Origin: Candidatus Sulfotelmatobacter sp.
GTDB taxonomy: Bacteria > Acidobacteriota > Terriglobia > Terriglobales > Acidobacteriaceae
Assembly (NCBI GenBank): GCA_025462865.1
Contig: JAOAPI010000150.1
Coordinates: forward strand, 124,001-188,000
Length of the DNA stretch: 64,000 nt
Direction of reading: 5' to 3'
In this document: one piece after another, positions 24,976-34,619 of the stretch
Numbering within the stretch: position 1 is the stretch's first letter
How the letters are laid out: the number at the start of each line of letters is the position of its first letter
Translations under genes and position numbers: made by a program
Notes under the pieces: model-generated
What the model was told of the DNA's origin: nothing
Seen by the model: only the letters and a program-made list of their open reading frames with translations
The model's database searches: none

Positions 24976-25770
24976 TCATCGTCCCGCATTCTTTCGTGCT
25001 TGCCTGATGCCGGCGCGCAGGCCCTGCTCCACGATCCTTCGATATCCCGCATCGTTCATCGAAGCCATCACCGCGGCCGCGGTGCCCCCGGGCGTAGTGG
25101 CCTCTTCTATTAGTTCATCGAGCGGCGTATTTCCCTCGCGCCAGGCGGCAATCGCATCCCCCAGCCCGTGCGCTGCCGCAATGCGTGCCGTCTTTCGATC
25201 GAGCCCGACAGCTTCAGCCGCCGCGATCAGCGTCCCCAGCGCGTGATAACCCTGACTGCTGGAGAATGTCACGGTGAAAGCGTCGAACTGCTCTTCAGAT
25301 ATTTCGACGATTTTCCCGACCAGTGAAAATACATTTAGAACTTCCGCGCGGGCTGCCCGGGGAAAGTTTCCACTGAATGCCATCGCCGTCAACCCCCGGC
25401 GCGTTCTGCACAGTGGGCTTGGCATGGCCCGCACCCAGCGTACCGGCGAACGTAATCCCGTCCTCAGCGTAGAAAGAGGAATGCCCGCCGCCAGACTCAC
25501 CGCTGTCACTGGCCGATGGATGTAAGGCGCGACCTCTTTCAGCAATCCACGCACGGAATCCGGCCGCACCGCAATGATTAGCAACCGAGCCGATTCCACA
25601 GCCCGATGAAGATCCGTTTCGATCATCACTCCGTACTGCCGCTTGAGCTTTTGTAATTTTGAGGGATGCCGATCGTGCACAACGATGGGCTCGCCGAACT
25701 TGGCAAGACGCAATCCCGCGATCAAAGCGCTAGTGATTCTTCCGCCGCCAAGAAAGACAATGGCTTTCAC
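24976..25770 (-). CDS. Pyrroline-5-carboxylate reductase-like NAD(P)-dependent reductase
   Basis: A 264-residue protein with the ProC plan: an N-terminal Rossmann motif FLGGGRITSALIAGL, the AVRPD motif, and a C-terminal helical dimerisation domain ending in EEATTPGGTAAAVMASM (the ProC signature). ProC makes proline from pyrroline-5-carboxylate. The chosen GTG overlaps the stop of the aminotransferase gene as GTGA; an ATG five codons upstream would give a longer overlap. The middle region is rather divergent, so a relative acting on another imine is possible. Confidence 0.82.
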   Translation of the reverse strand: MKAIVFLGGGRITSALIAGLRLAKFGEPIVVHDRHPSKLQKLKRQYGVMIETDLHRAVESARLLIIAVRPDSVRGLLKEVAPYIHRPVTAVSLAAGIPLSTLRTGLRSPVRWVRAMPSPLCRTRRGLTAMAFSGNFPRAARAEVLNVFSLVGKIVEISEEQFDAFTVTFSSSQGYHALGTLIAAAEAVGLDRKTARIAAAHGLGDAIAAWREGNTPLDELIEEATTPGGTAAAVMASMNDAGYRRIVEQGLRAGIRQARKNAGR

Positions 25771-27107
25771 GAAAGTCCCGTGCAAGCCTGATCGGCAGCT
25801 TCGACGAGCGCTTGCACATCAGACTCAGTGTGCGCAGTCGAAATAATCCAGTGCAGGCCGTTCGACGGCGTCATATAGATGCCTCGATCCAGCAACAGGT
25901 GTATGAAACGAGAATAAAGCTTCGTGTCCACGTACTTGCAGTAGTCGCGATAATCGTGAATGGCATCGCGCTCCGTGAAGTAAATCTGGAACATTGGTCC
26001 GAAGCCTTGCACGATCGCTTTCACCTTCCGCCGGCGAAATACTTCCCGCAGTCCGGCGATGGCAGCATTTCCCACGGCATGGAATTTTTGATAAACATTT
26101 TCCGCAGCCAGCAAATCAAGATTCGCCGCAATCACTTTCATCGTCAGCCGATGCCCATTAAAAGTGCCGTAGTGCAGCACCATGTGTTCGCTCCAGCGCA
26201 TGCGCTCAAGAATGGATCGCGGTCCCGCCACAGCCCCCACGGGAAATCCCGCGCCCAAGGCCTTACCGAAGGTGCTGATGTCAGGCTGCACTCCGTAATA
26301 TTCCTGGCAGCCGCCAGGCGCATAGCGGAAGCCGGTCACAACCTCGTCAAGAATCAGCAACGCGCCGCAGTCGCGCGTGAGTTCGCGCATTCGCTGCAGA
26401 TATCCCTCTCGCGGAAGAATGCAGCCCATGTTTGCCATGATCGGCTCAGTGATCATCGCGGCCAGGTCGTGCCCATGCCGCTTCATCACTTTTTCCAGCG
26501 CGGCGGTATCGTTCCACGGCGCAAGCACCACGTCGTCAAAAATCGAAAGCGGGATTCCTTCAGAGTCAGGAATCCGAGTCGGATTCTCGACTGGCCCCAA
26601 CTGCTCCGGCTGATGGCTATGGGCATTCAAAAGAAAAGGATCGTACCAGCCGTGATAGTGTCCTTCAAATTTTAGAAATTTATTTCGCCCTGTGTGGGCA
26701 CGAGCCAGGCGCAACGCCAGCATCGTCGCCTCGCTGCCGGTATTGGTGAAGCGAACCACTTCAGCCGATGGCACCATGCCTCGAAAGCGCTCTGCCGCCT
26801 CTACCTCCGCCGAAGTCGCCGCCGCAAAGTGCGACCCTTCCGCCATCGCCTCGGAAACAGTCTTAACCAAATTTGGATGAGCGTGCCCTTGGATGAGCGC
26901 GCCGAACGACATCATGAAGTCAATGTATTCATTGCCGTCAATGTCCCAAACATGCGATCCGTTGCCACGTTCCAGCAAGACCGGCCCGTCCGCATAGACC
27001 GCAGCCCCCCGCGATGGTGAGTTCACACCCTCCACCAGCGACTTCTGCGCCCGTTCAAACCACTGCCGGGAAAGGGTGCGGCTTCGCTTTTGAATTGTTT
27101 CCCCCAT
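25767..27107 (-). CDS. Class III aminotransferase (glutamate-1-semialdehyde aminomutase-like)
   Basis: A 446-residue PLP enzyme. The PLP lysine lies in STFGKALGAGFPVGA, the Asp that contacts the pyridine nitrogen in LILDEVVTGFR, and the phosphate loop in NTGSEATMLALR. It resembles HemL (glutamate-1-semialdehyde to 5-aminolevulinate) but shares features with related aminotransferases of amino-acid catabolism. Its operon partners (ProC-like, GNAT, permease) argue for amino-acid metabolism rather than heme synthesis, so I do not assign hemL. Confidence 0.82.
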   Translation of the reverse strand: MGETIQKRSRTLSRQWFERAQKSLVEGVNSPSRGAAVYADGPVLLERGNGSHVWDIDGNEYIDFMMSFGALIQGHAHPNLVKTVSEAMAEGSHFAAATSAEVEAAERFRGMVPSAEVVRFTNTGSEATMLALRLARAHTGRNKFLKFEGHYHGWYDPFLLNAHSHQPEQLGPVENPTRIPDSEGIPLSIFDDVVLAPWNDTAALEKVMKRHGHDLAAMITEPIMANMGCILPREGYLQRMRELTRDCGALLILDEVVTGFRYAPGGCQEYYGVQPDISTFGKALGAGFPVGAVAGPRSILERMRWSEHMVLHYGTFNGHRLTMKVIAANLDLLAAENVYQKFHAVGNAAIAGLREVFRRRKVKAIVQGFGPMFQIYFTERDAIHDYRDYCKYVDTKLYSRFIHLLLDRGIYMTPSNGLHWIISTAHTESDVQALVEAADQACTGLS

Positions 27108-27198
27108 TTGAAGTGAATCTACTGCGGCACATAATATCAGGACGGAATTGTCCCTTTGATGAAGCGGGCAAGGAATTGCACCTACTTCTTAGCATGAA

Positions 27199-27417
27199 TC
27201 ATTTCGATAGCCGGCGATACTCCCATAGGAATCCGAGAGAGAAGATCACAGCAACCGTAACCCAGAAGCCGACAGTTCTGTAGTGCACGTGCCAACCGAA
27301 AATGAGGTCTGGCCCGACCAACATCGCCACGTACGCAGCGATGGAGAGAAATAGTGGGACTATCACAACCGCCAACACCCCTACGAAAGCACTTTTCAAA
27401 TAGATCACGGCAGTCAT
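27199..27417 (-). CDS. Small two-helix membrane protein
   Basis: A 72-residue protein with two hydrophobic helices (FVGVLAVVIVPLFLSIAAYV and TVGFWVTVAVIFSLGFLWEY) and a short basic tail YRRLSK. AAGAGAAG upstream of the ATG supports translation. I do not recognise a family. Similar short membrane proteins are common and uncharacterised in this phylum. Confidence 0.55.
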   Translation of the reverse strand: MTAVIYLKSAFVGVLAVVIVPLFLSIAAYVAMLVGPDLIFGWHVHYRTVGFWVTVAVIFSLGFLWEYRRLSK

Positions 27418-27468
27418 TTATCAGAGCTTCTCTTTGAAGCCTTTTCCGTCGCCCAAAGTAGGGCGGAG

Positions 27469-27600
27469 TCACCGGGACGAAGACGCGGGTTTCTTCTGGC
27501 GCTCAGCGACAATCTCTTTCAATCGCTTCCGCTCGATGGCTACCCCTTTTCGGGCCGCCTGTGCCATCTTTTGCGCCATCTCTCTCAGGTTCACAACCAT
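27469..27600 (-). CDS. Possible 43-residue helical peptide
   Basis: An ATG at 27598-27600 opens a 43-codon frame, MVVNLREMAQKMAQAARKGV onward, rich in Lys, Arg, Glu and Ala and ending AERQKKPASSSR. The pattern predicts one long amphipathic helix. The nearest GGAG is 13 bases upstream, which is weak. It precedes the two-helix membrane protein on the same strand. Coding status is uncertain. Confidence 0.3.
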   Translation of the reverse strand: MVVNLREMAQKMAQAARKGVAIERKRLKEIVAERQKKPASSSR

Positions 27601-27648
27601 GACTTTAAAAATACTCCAATACGACTTTTTGTGAAGACAACTTCAAGC

Positions 27649-28410
27649 TCAATCCGCCAATCCGCCCCCATCCACCACCAGCGCCGCCCCGGTCATAAAC
27701 GATGAATCATCCGAAGCCAGAAACAACGCCGCCTTCGCAATCTCATCCGTCGTCCCGATCCTTCCCATAGGACGGTCAGCGCATCCCGCCAGATAATCCT
27801 CCCACTTCAAGCCGCGCATTCGCGCATCTTCCGGAAGCATCGGAGTGTCCACATCCCCCGGGCAAATACAATTCACGCGAATCCCCTGCCTCCCGTGATC
27901 AATCGCCATCGCCTTGGTCAACAGCACCACGCCGCCCTTCGAGGCGCAATAGGCAACCGCCGAATCGCCGCCCGCGATCCCCCATCCCGAACTATTATTG
28001 ATGATCACGCCGCGCCCTCGTTCGATCATGCCGGGCAATACAGCCTTCGACATCAGAAAAGTTCCCTTCAGATTGATATCCATCTGCAGATCCCACTCTT
28101 CCTCCGTGCAATCAAGAATGGTGCGCGGATAGAAAACACCGGCGTTGTTGAACAAGATGTCGAGCCCGGTAAATGTCCGCTGTGTCTCGTCCACAGCATG
28201 ACGACAGTCTGCTGATTTGCGAACATCGGTGCGGACGAAGATCGCCTTACCGCCCTCGTCCACAATTTTCTTCACTACCTCTCGTCCCCGATCCTCATTG
28301 CGGCCCGTGATTGTGACCATCGCACCTTCACGGGCAAACAGCATAGCCGCAGCTTCCCCAATGCCGGAAGTCCCGCCCGTAATCAACGCGATTTTGTTTT
28401 TCAACCGCAT
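27649..28410 (-). CDS. SDR family NAD(P)-dependent oxidoreductase (copy 2)
   Basis: A 253-residue classical short-chain dehydrogenase. Cofactor motif TGGTSGIGEAA at the N-terminus, NNAG, catalytic Ser in NNSSGWG, and YCASK supplying Tyr and Lys. The start ATG lies four bases after the stop of the upstream SDR and has GAAGAG before it. It shares long stretches with that neighbour (AMAIDHGR, IRVNC.CPGD), so the two arose by tandem duplication. Substrate unknown; an alcohol/ketone or sugar. Confidence 0.9.
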   Translation of the reverse strand: MRLKNKIALITGGTSGIGEAAAMLFAREGAMVTITGRNEDRGREVVKKIVDEGGKAIFVRTDVRKSADCRHAVDETQRTFTGLDILFNNAGVFYPRTILDCTEEEWDLQMDINLKGTFLMSKAVLPGMIERGRGVIINNSSGWGIAGGDSAVAYCASKGGVVLLTKAMAIDHGRQGIRVNCICPGDVDTPMLPEDARMRGLKWEDYLAGCADRPMGRIGTTDEIAKAALFLASDDSSFMTGAALVVDGGGLAD

Positions 28411-28414
28411 CTCT

Positions 28415-29224
28415 TCAACCTGAACTCGCAAGCCCTCCGCCATCCACCACCAGCGCCGTGCCAGTCACAAAAGATGCCGCATCGCTGGCCAGATAAAGTG
28501 CGGCCTCCGCGATTTCTTCCGGCCTTCCCATCCGGCCCAGAGGACGTTTCGCAGACTCAACTAGAAATCGATCTTCCTCTTCCCCCAATTGCCGCGCTTC
28601 ATTCCGCAGCATCGCAGTATCTGTATCGCCGGGGCAGAGGCAGTTTACCCGAATATTCTCCCGCCCGTGATCAATGGCCATGGCCTTCGTCATCAAAACC
28701 ACTGCGCCTTTAGAAGCGCAATAAGCCGCCGCCCGCGCTCCTCCTGCCAATCCCCATCCTGATGCCGAATTGATAATCGAACCGCCCTTCGCCTTCACCA
28801 TGATCGGAATCACTTCTCGACACATAAAGAACATGGATTTTACATTGACCTTCATCACCGCGTCCCAATCTTCCTCACTGATCTCAACCACCGATGCCCG
28901 CCGGATAATTCCCGCATTGTTAAACAGCACATCAATTCCACCGAACTCCCGAATCGTTCGCTCGACCACGCGCCGGCAATCGCTGGATGACGTCACATCG
29001 GCGCACTCGAAAATCCCGCGCCCACCAACTTCATGAATTTCGCGCACAATATCCTGTCCCGCATCCCGGTTCAAGTCGACCACACTTACCGCTGCCCCCT
29101 CGCGCGCAAACAGCAACGCCGCCGCGCGCCCAATCCCGCCAGCGCCTCCCGTGATAATTGCGGCCTTACCCCGAAGTTGCGTCCCCACCAATATTCTCCT
29201 GACGATTCCAGCGCCGCTGAGCAT
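28415..29224 (-). CDS. SDR family NAD(P)-dependent oxidoreductase (copy 1)
   Basis: A 269-residue SDR with TGGAGGIGRAAALLFAREG, NNAG, the serine in INSASGWG and the YCASK catalytic pair. An Asp (VVDLN) at the end of beta-2 suggests preference for NAD(H), whereas copy 2 has TGRN there, which suits NADP(H): the pair may differ in cofactor. The N-terminus is longer than usual, so the real start could be a codon about 12-15 residues downstream of the listed ATG. Confidence 0.9.
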   Translation of the reverse strand: MLSGAGIVRRILVGTQLRGKAAIITGGAGGIGRAAALLFAREGAAVSVVDLNRDAGQDIVREIHEVGGRGIFECADVTSSSDCRRVVERTIREFGGIDVLFNNAGIIRRASVVEISEEDWDAVMKVNVKSMFFMCREVIPIMVKAKGGSIINSASGWGLAGGARAAAYCASKGAVVLMTKAMAIDHGRENIRVNCLCPGDTDTAMLRNEARQLGEEEDRFLVESAKRPLGRMGRPEEIAEAALYLASDAASFVTGTALVVDGGGLASSG

Positions 29225-29471
29225 TCATAGACTACCCGACATTACGCGAATGCAGATTCGCGTCAAGCACATCGGCCTCATCACTCAAGCTTCAACAACA
29301 AAAAGGAATGAATAATTTAAGAAGAAGGGATAATACAAGAATTCTGTCGCGTCGCCCCTTAGACCTCTTGAAGCAGAAGGTACGGAATCAACCCCGTCCC
29401 CCTATTGCAACCCCAATTTACAAAATGGAATTATCGACTCCGCTCGGCGGGATGGCTTATGCCCGGTTGGG
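29225..29471. other. Intergenic stretch without a gene
   Basis: About 247 bases between the LLM oxidoreductase stop (minus) and the upstream end of the SDR pair. It contains an A-rich run near 29295-29335. I see no RNA gene or coding frame; it should hold the promoter of the SDR genes. Confidence 0.3.
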
Positions 29472-30542
29472 CTACCTTCTCGAGGCTACTTTTCGCTGAG
29501 GAGCAGCGGAGGCAAGTTCTTTCCGAACGATGGGTGCGACACGCGTGCCTAATATCTCGATGGCACGCAGCATCTTCTGATGAGGAAGGGTAGAGACGCC
29601 CATCTGGAACGTGATGCGTGAGATTCCGCCGAGAACTTCATTGTCGTACAGTATTTTTTCCGCAACAGTTTCGGCGTCGCCGATTAAGAGTGCGCCGGTG
29701 GGCCCGCGCACCGCGTCGAACTGCCCCCGTGTGGTCGGCGGCCAACCACGTTCCTTGCCGATCTCGGTGAACGTGTGCGCGTACCCCGGATAAAAATCGT
29801 CGGCAGCTTGCTGGGTAGTATCCGCCAGAAATCCGATGGAGTGAAGTCCCACAATAAGCTTCTCGGCGGGATGACCGGCGCGGCGGCCTGCCTCGCGATA
29901 AGCATCAATGAGGGGACGGAATCGCCTGGGCTCTCCACCGATGATGGCGACCATGAGCGGCAATCCCAGCATGCCGGCGCGGACGAAGGACGCCGGCGTG
30001 CCGCCGACGCCGACCCATATGGGCAGCGGATCCTGCAGCGGACGCGGGTAAACTGCCTGCCCGGTGAGCGGCGCGCGGTGCTTGCCAGACCATCTGACGT
30101 GCGTGTTCTCGCGCAGCGCAAGCAGCAGACCGAGCTTTTCAACGAACAGTTCGTCGTAGTCTTCGAGACGGAGGCCGAACAGCGGATACGACTCCACGAA
30201 TGAGCCGCGGCCAGCGACAATCTCAGCGCGGCCGTGGGAGATCAGGTCGAGCGTGGCGAATTCCTGGAAGACTCGCACGGGATCGGCGGCGCTGAGAACA
30301 GTTACGGCGCTGGTGAGGCGAATATTTTTAGTGCGCGCCGCAGCCGCTGCCAGGATCACCGCCGGGGCGGAGTCCAAGAACTCTGCGCGGTGATGTTCGC
30401 CGATTCCGAAAACGTCCAGGCCGACCTGGTCGGCGAGTTCGATCTCTTCCAGCAAGTGCTGCATGCGCTCGACAGGGCTGAGCGCCAGACCGGTGGCCGG
30501 ATCGGAGATAGCTGCCGCAAAACTGTCAATGCCGATCTGCAT
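29472..30542 (-). CDS. LLM class flavin-dependent oxidoreductase
   Basis: A 356-residue luciferase-like monooxygenase family TIM barrel. It starts [15 protein letters not shown], contains [35 protein letters not shown] and [12 protein letters not shown], and ends with family-typical [19 protein letters not shown]. It would bind FMN (or F420) and oxidise an unknown substrate. It is divergent from the GH31 gene, with about 160 bases between the start codons. Confidence 0.88.
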   Translation of the reverse strand: MQIGIDSFAAAISDPATGLALSPVERMQHLLEEIELADQVGLDVFGIGEHHRAEFLDSAPAVILAAAAARTKNIRLTSAVTVLSAADPVRVFQEFATLDLISHGRAEIVAGRGSFVESYPLFGLRLEDYDELFVEKLGLLLALRENTHVRWSGKHRAPLTGQAVYPRPLQDPLPIWVGVGGTPASFVRAGMLGLPLMVAIIGGEPRRFRPLIDAYREAGRRAGHPAEKLIVGLHSIGFLADTTQQAADDFYPGYAHTFTEIGKERGWPPTTRGQFDAVRGPTGALLIGDAETVAEKILYDNEVLGGISRITFQMGVSTLPHQKMLRAIEILGTRVAPIVRKELASAAPQRKVASRR

Positions 30543-30704
30543 CGTTCCGGCTCCTGTCTCCGGTTCCTATTGGATGATGCGCCGGCATTTTTGTTGCATG
30601 TTTGTAACTGAAGCGAAATGCGGCCGGAACCAGATGCTACGTCTCCGTCTGCAACCCTTGCGGCTGGTATGATGTTGCCTGTTCTGAAGGCTTTTCCGAC
30701 AACT

Positions 30705-33260
30705 ATGGCATCCTTTTCTTTTCAACGATTCCCTGTTTTGTTCTTGGCGATGTCAGCCCTCGCATCAGTCTCTGCGAAAGCACAAACGGCCCCCGCGTCA
30801 GCACCTTATATTGCGGTCGAAAAGATAACCGGTTCCCAGTCTCTACGCGATGGCATTGAGGTTCAGGCAGGCGCGGCAACATTGCGCATCACCGCACTTC
30901 GAGACGACATTCTCCGGATACGAGTTGCCTCCGCTGGCACTTTTCCCGAGGACGCTTCCTGGGCGGTCCTTCCTGCATCGCGCAGCAAGTCCGTCGATGT
31001 GCATCAGAGCGAAGATGCCGGCTCTGTCGGCTTCCGGACCGCGTCACTTGACGTCCGTGTTGAGCGTAGTCCTCTTCGCCTCGTCATTCGCGACCTCGAC
31101 GGCACTATAATCTCCGCCGACGCTGTCGGTCGCGCCACCACGTTCCAGCATGGGGGCTTTTCGGTCTATAAGGACATGCCCACCAACGAGCATTACTTCG
31201 GATTGGGGGATAAGACCGGTTCTTTCGACCGCAGAAACCAGGCCTTCACGCTGTGGAATACTGACGTTGGGTTTCAGGAATCCATCGACCCGATCTATAA
31301 AAGCATTCCTTTCTTTATGGGTATCAATGGCGGCCGCAGCTACGGCCTCTTCCTCGACAACACCTGGCGCACATGGTTCGACTTCGGCAAGCAGTCACGC
31401 GACTCTTATTCCTTCGGCGCTGATGGCGGCCCGCTCGACTATTTCTTGATTTACGGTCCCACTCCGAAACAGGTTGTGGAAGGATACGCCTACCTCACTG
31501 GAAAACCGCCGCTGCCTCCGCTGTGGACTCTTGGCTTCCAGCAGTCACGCTACAGTTACACTCCGGAATCCCAAGTCCGGGAGATCGCCGACCGCCTACG
31601 GGCGGACAAGATTCCTTCCGACGTTCTGTATCTTGATATTGATTACCAGTACAAGAATCGGCCTTTCACCGTCGATCCAAAAACTTTTCCTAACTTTCCT
31701 GGACTCGTATCAGATCTTCGCAAGCAACATTTTCATCTCGTCACAATTACTGACCTGCACATTGCCCACGCCCCCGCCCAAGGCTATACCCCCTATGACA
31801 GCGGTACGGCGGGCGACCACTTTGTAAAAAATCCTGATGGCAGCGAGTTTGTCGGTATCGTCTGGCCCGGCCCTGCAGTATTCCCCGATTTCACACGCGC
31901 CAGCACGCGCGAGTGGTGGGGCGGTCTCTATAAGCAATTCGCCCAGGAAGGCGTTGCCGGCTTCTGGAACGATATGAACGAGCCCTCGGTCTTTGACGGA
32001 CCCGGCAAAACCATGCCGTTGAATTCCGTGCATCGCATCGAAGAGCCGGGCTTCGCGACTCGCACGGCAACGCACGCGGAGATACATAATATCGTTGGAC
32101 TTGAGAATGCGCGCGCCACTTACGAAGGCCTTCTCAAACTGCATCCAGATGAGCGTCCCTTCGTCCTCACCCGAGCCACTTTCGCTGGCGGACAGCGTTA
32201 CGGGTTCACCTGGACCGGAGATAATGCCGCTACGTGGAACCATCTTCGCCTCGCGACTCAGATGCTGCTCAACCTCGGCCTCAGCGGCATTTCTTTCGTC
32301 GGTGATGACGTCGGCGGATTCAACCGCTCTCCCGGACCTGAACTGCTTACGCGTTGGATCGAAGTTGGAGCCTTCAATCCTTTCTATCGCGATCACGCCG
32401 AGAAGGGTTCTCTGCCACACGAAGTCTGGGTCCACGGCCCAGAGCAGGAAGCGATTCGTCGTCGCTACATTGAAACCCGCTATCGTCTGTTGCCATATCT
32501 CTACACGCTTGCCGACGAGGCAAGTCGTACCGGCATTCCAATCATGCGTCCCATCTTTCTTGAATTTCCCGAGGTCTTCGCGCCATCGTCCTCTGCCTTC
32601 AATGGTCTCGATACGGAGTTCCTCCTGGGCCCCAGCCTATTAATCGCTCCATCGCCATTCGGCGAGACCCCCGATGACTACACTGTCTCTTTTCCAAAAG
32701 GTCAGTGGTACGACTTCTGGACTGGACTCAAGACTGCTACTCCTCCGCCATCTCCCTCGAGCTTTGATATCGTCACCGGAGCCACGGGAGCCAACTCTCC
32801 AGCGACTGCCAGAATCCATCCGGTACTCGATACCCTGCCTGTGTATGTGCGAGGCGGAAGCATTCTGCCGGTCCAGCCACTCATTCAGAGCACGGATGAA
32901 ACGCCCGTGGGTCCGCTGGAACTTCGCATCTATCCCGGAAAGGAATGCGCAGGGTCCCTCTATCTTGATGACGGACATACATTCCGTTACCAGCACGGCG
33001 AATTTCTGCGGCAGAACTTCACTTGCGAGTCAGACGGGAACTCTGTGCGCGTAGGTTTCGGTGTGCGCCAAGGCACCTACGCCCCATGGTGGAAGACAGT
33101 GGAGGTTGTGATTTACGACTGGCCCTCTAAGCAGGTTGATGCGGCGCTCTCCAACAACACGGCCCAGCTCAAGACCACCTATGACGCCTCAAAGCGAGCT
33201 CTCCACATCCTGATGCCCGACAGTGCTAAGGAGACTGAACTGCGAGTGAGAACGCACTAG
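30705..33260 (+). CDS. Secreted GH31 alpha-glucosidase
   Basis: An 851-residue glycoside hydrolase with a signal peptide (FPVLFLAMSALASVSAKAQ). The family 31 N-terminal beta-sandwich precedes the barrel. The catalytic nucleophile Asp lies in GFWNDMNEPSVF and the acid/base Asp in FTWTGDNAATW, followed by GLSGISFVGDDVGGF. A C-terminal DUF5110-like beta domain closes the protein. It releases glucose from alpha-glucans or oligosaccharides outside the cytoplasm. The chosen ATG starts the signal peptide directly; earlier in-frame ATGs at 30669 and 30672 are less likely. Confidence 0.92.
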   Translation: MASFSFQRFPVLFLAMSALASVSAKAQTAPASAPYIAVEKITGSQSLRDGIEVQAGAATLRITALRDDILRIRVASAGTFPEDASWAVLPASRSKSVDVHQSEDAGSVGFRTASLDVRVERSPLRLVIRDLDGTIISADAVGRATTFQHGGFSVYKDMPTNEHYFGLGDKTGSFDRRNQAFTLWNTDVGFQESIDPIYKSIPFFMGINGGRSYGLFLDNTWRTWFDFGKQSRDSYSFGADGGPLDYFLIYGPTPKQVVEGYAYLTGKPPLPPLWTLGFQQSRYSYTPESQVREIADRLRADKIPSDVLYLDIDYQYKNRPFTVDPKTFPNFPGLVSDLRKQHFHLVTITDLHIAHAPAQGYTPYDSGTAGDHFVKNPDGSEFVGIVWPGPAVFPDFTRASTREWWGGLYKQFAQEGVAGFWNDMNEPSVFDGPGKTMPLNSVHRIEEPGFATRTATHAEIHNIVGLENARATYEGLLKLHPDERPFVLTRATFAGGQRYGFTWTGDNAATWNHLRLATQMLLNLGLSGISFVGDDVGGFNRSPGPELLTRWIEVGAFNPFYRDHAEKGSLPHEVWVHGPEQEAIRRRYIETRYRLLPYLYTLADEASRTGIPIMRPIFLEFPEVFAPSSSAFNGLDTEFLLGPSLLIAPSPFGETPDDYTVSFPKGQWYDFWTGLKTATPPPSPSSFDIVTGATGANSPATARIHPVLDTLPVYVRGGSILPVQPLIQSTDETPVGPLELRIYPGKECAGSLYLDDGHTFRYQHGEFLRQNFTCESDGNSVRVGFGVRQGTYAPWWKTVEVVIYDWPSKQVDAALSNNTAQLKTTYDASKRALHILMPDSAKETELRVRTH

Positions 33261-33336
33261 AGGCCTTCAACGGGGGACTACGAGCGTCGCCTCTCACGCC
33301 TCGCCTCGCCACAAAATCCTAAGCTGCTTCGTCGCT

Positions 33337-34215
33337 CTAGGAGGCGCGGCTGCCAACTAAATCTTGTCGGAGCAGCTCCATTTGCGCAGCTGCTTCGTTC
33401 ATCTGCTCAGCATATTCGTGGCCTTGTCGCGGAAGGAAACCTCCGTAATTCTCCAACAGCAACCGGGAGTTCATATTGATGGCAACGATGTTGGAACGCG
33501 CCTCGCCGGAAAGGGCAGATGTTAGTTTTTGCAGCTGCAAATCTCTCACGGCCAGCTCAATTTTGTTCTGCGAGGCTTCTTCTCCAAGCAGCCGCAAGTG
33601 CCGGCGGATGAGCCCGAACAACCCTGCTGCCACAACAAGCAATACAAAATTAGAGAGCATGGTTACCGACAATGCGCGTTTCCGTGTCGCGATCCTCTCT
33701 CTGTCAAGCCCTGAGTAATTGCTGCTCTCCGCTGCATCCAGCGAAGAGACAATATGGCGAATCTCTTCCATGTAATCGTTGCCTTCGTTTGTATCGATGA
33801 GTTTGAATGAGCGACGGCGATACCCCTGTTGCCGCAAAGCAATGGAGCGATCCATCTCAGCCTGCTTTGATTTATCCAAAGTCTCCAACTGCGACTCCAT
33901 CGATTGTTCGCGCTGCGTCCGGCGAGCGAGCCCGGCCCGAAGTTTCAGGAAATCTGTTCCGATCCTTCCCTTCGCATCAGCGTAGGGCTGCAGGTACTCA
34001 GCGTTCCCGCTTAGCAGATATCCGCGCTGGCCTGTTTCCATATCGGTCACATCTTTCAAAACATTGAAGAGTTCCGCTCGGATCGTGGAGCTTTCAACTG
34101 TGAGCGCCGCAATGCTCTCCACCCGATTGAGATGGTTGACCGCAAGGTACGCATTCCACGCAATGAAAGCGAGTAGCGCGGGGACTCCTATTTGCAGCAT
34201 AGCTTTTCGAATCAT
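33337..34215 (-). CDS. CHASE3 membrane sensor with degenerate, truncated kinase region
   Basis: A 292-residue protein: an N-terminal helix (GVPALLAFIAWNAYLAV), a CHASE3 extracytoplasmic domain (DVTDMETGQRGYLLSGN is the family signature), a second helix (FVLLVVAAGLFGLI), and a C-terminal pair of helices (SALSGEARSNIVAINMNSRL to EAAAQMELLRQDL). That last part aligns with the HisKA dimerisation region but the phospho-accepting His is replaced and no ATPase domain follows. It may dimerise with intact kinases and modulate them. A 61-residue protein precedes it by 16 nt. Confidence 0.82.
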   Translation of the reverse strand: MIRKAMLQIGVPALLAFIAWNAYLAVNHLNRVESIAALTVESSTIRAELFNVLKDVTDMETGQRGYLLSGNAEYLQPYADAKGRIGTDFLKLRAGLARRTQREQSMESQLETLDKSKQAEMDRSIALRQQGYRRRSFKLIDTNEGNDYMEEIRHIVSSLDAAESSNYSGLDRERIATRKRALSVTMLSNFVLLVVAAGLFGLIRRHLRLLGEEASQNKIELAVRDLQLQKLTSALSGEARSNIVAINMNSRLLLENYGGFLPRQGHEYAEQMNEAAAQMELLRQDLVGSRAS

Positions 34216-34231
34216 CTGGTTTTGCCGCCCT

Positions 34232-34417
34232 TCACGTGACGTTGAGAACACCCTCACTCGTGATTCGACTAGCCTTGCAAATCTCCTTGGCAACTTTGAC
34301 CGCTGCCTTGCTGCTGTTGACGGGGCCTTCCGCTGACATTACCGAACTGGCAGCCAGAGTAAAAAGCAAAGCATCCTGCTCCTTGTCGAAGTAAAGCACC
34401 ACTTGATTCACTGCCAT
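34232..34417 (-). CDS. Small conserved-looking protein upstream of the CHASE3 gene
   Basis: A 61-residue protein, MAVNQVVLYFDKEQDALLFT onward, with a mixed beta/alpha pattern and no membrane segment. AGGAG sits eight bases before the ATG, supporting translation. The short gap to the CHASE3 start implies co-transcription. I do not recognise a family. It might be a soluble partner of the sensor. Confidence 0.6.
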   Translation of the reverse strand: MAVNQVVLYFDKEQDALLFTLAASSVMSAEGPVNSSKAAVKVAKEICKASRITSEGVLNVT

Positions 34418-34619
34418 GTGCGTAGCTCCTACTGACTGTTCTTAGCGGATGATAGGCCGATTCAGTGCACGAACGGGGTTATCTCTTTTGGTGCACTCAT
34501 TGTGAAAATCTTTGGTCCGGCAAGAGCCGGTAATGGCCGCATTCCTGTTTGCCCAATAAAAGCCTTCGACACGCACCCCACCTTTGCTTGGAGAAGCGCA
34601 TCCAAGACCTTAACTGCCT
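34418..34619. promoter_or_regulatory. Divergent intergenic region
   Basis: Two hundred bases between the 61-residue gene (minus) and the phosphoesterase (plus). No open frame or strong repeat is evident. Promoters for both are expected. Confidence 0.25.

Noticed and set aside
25812-26675. A 287-codon plus-strand frame
   Set aside because: It is antisense to the class III aminotransferase, whose catalytic motifs are all intact; composition is typical of an antisense shadow.
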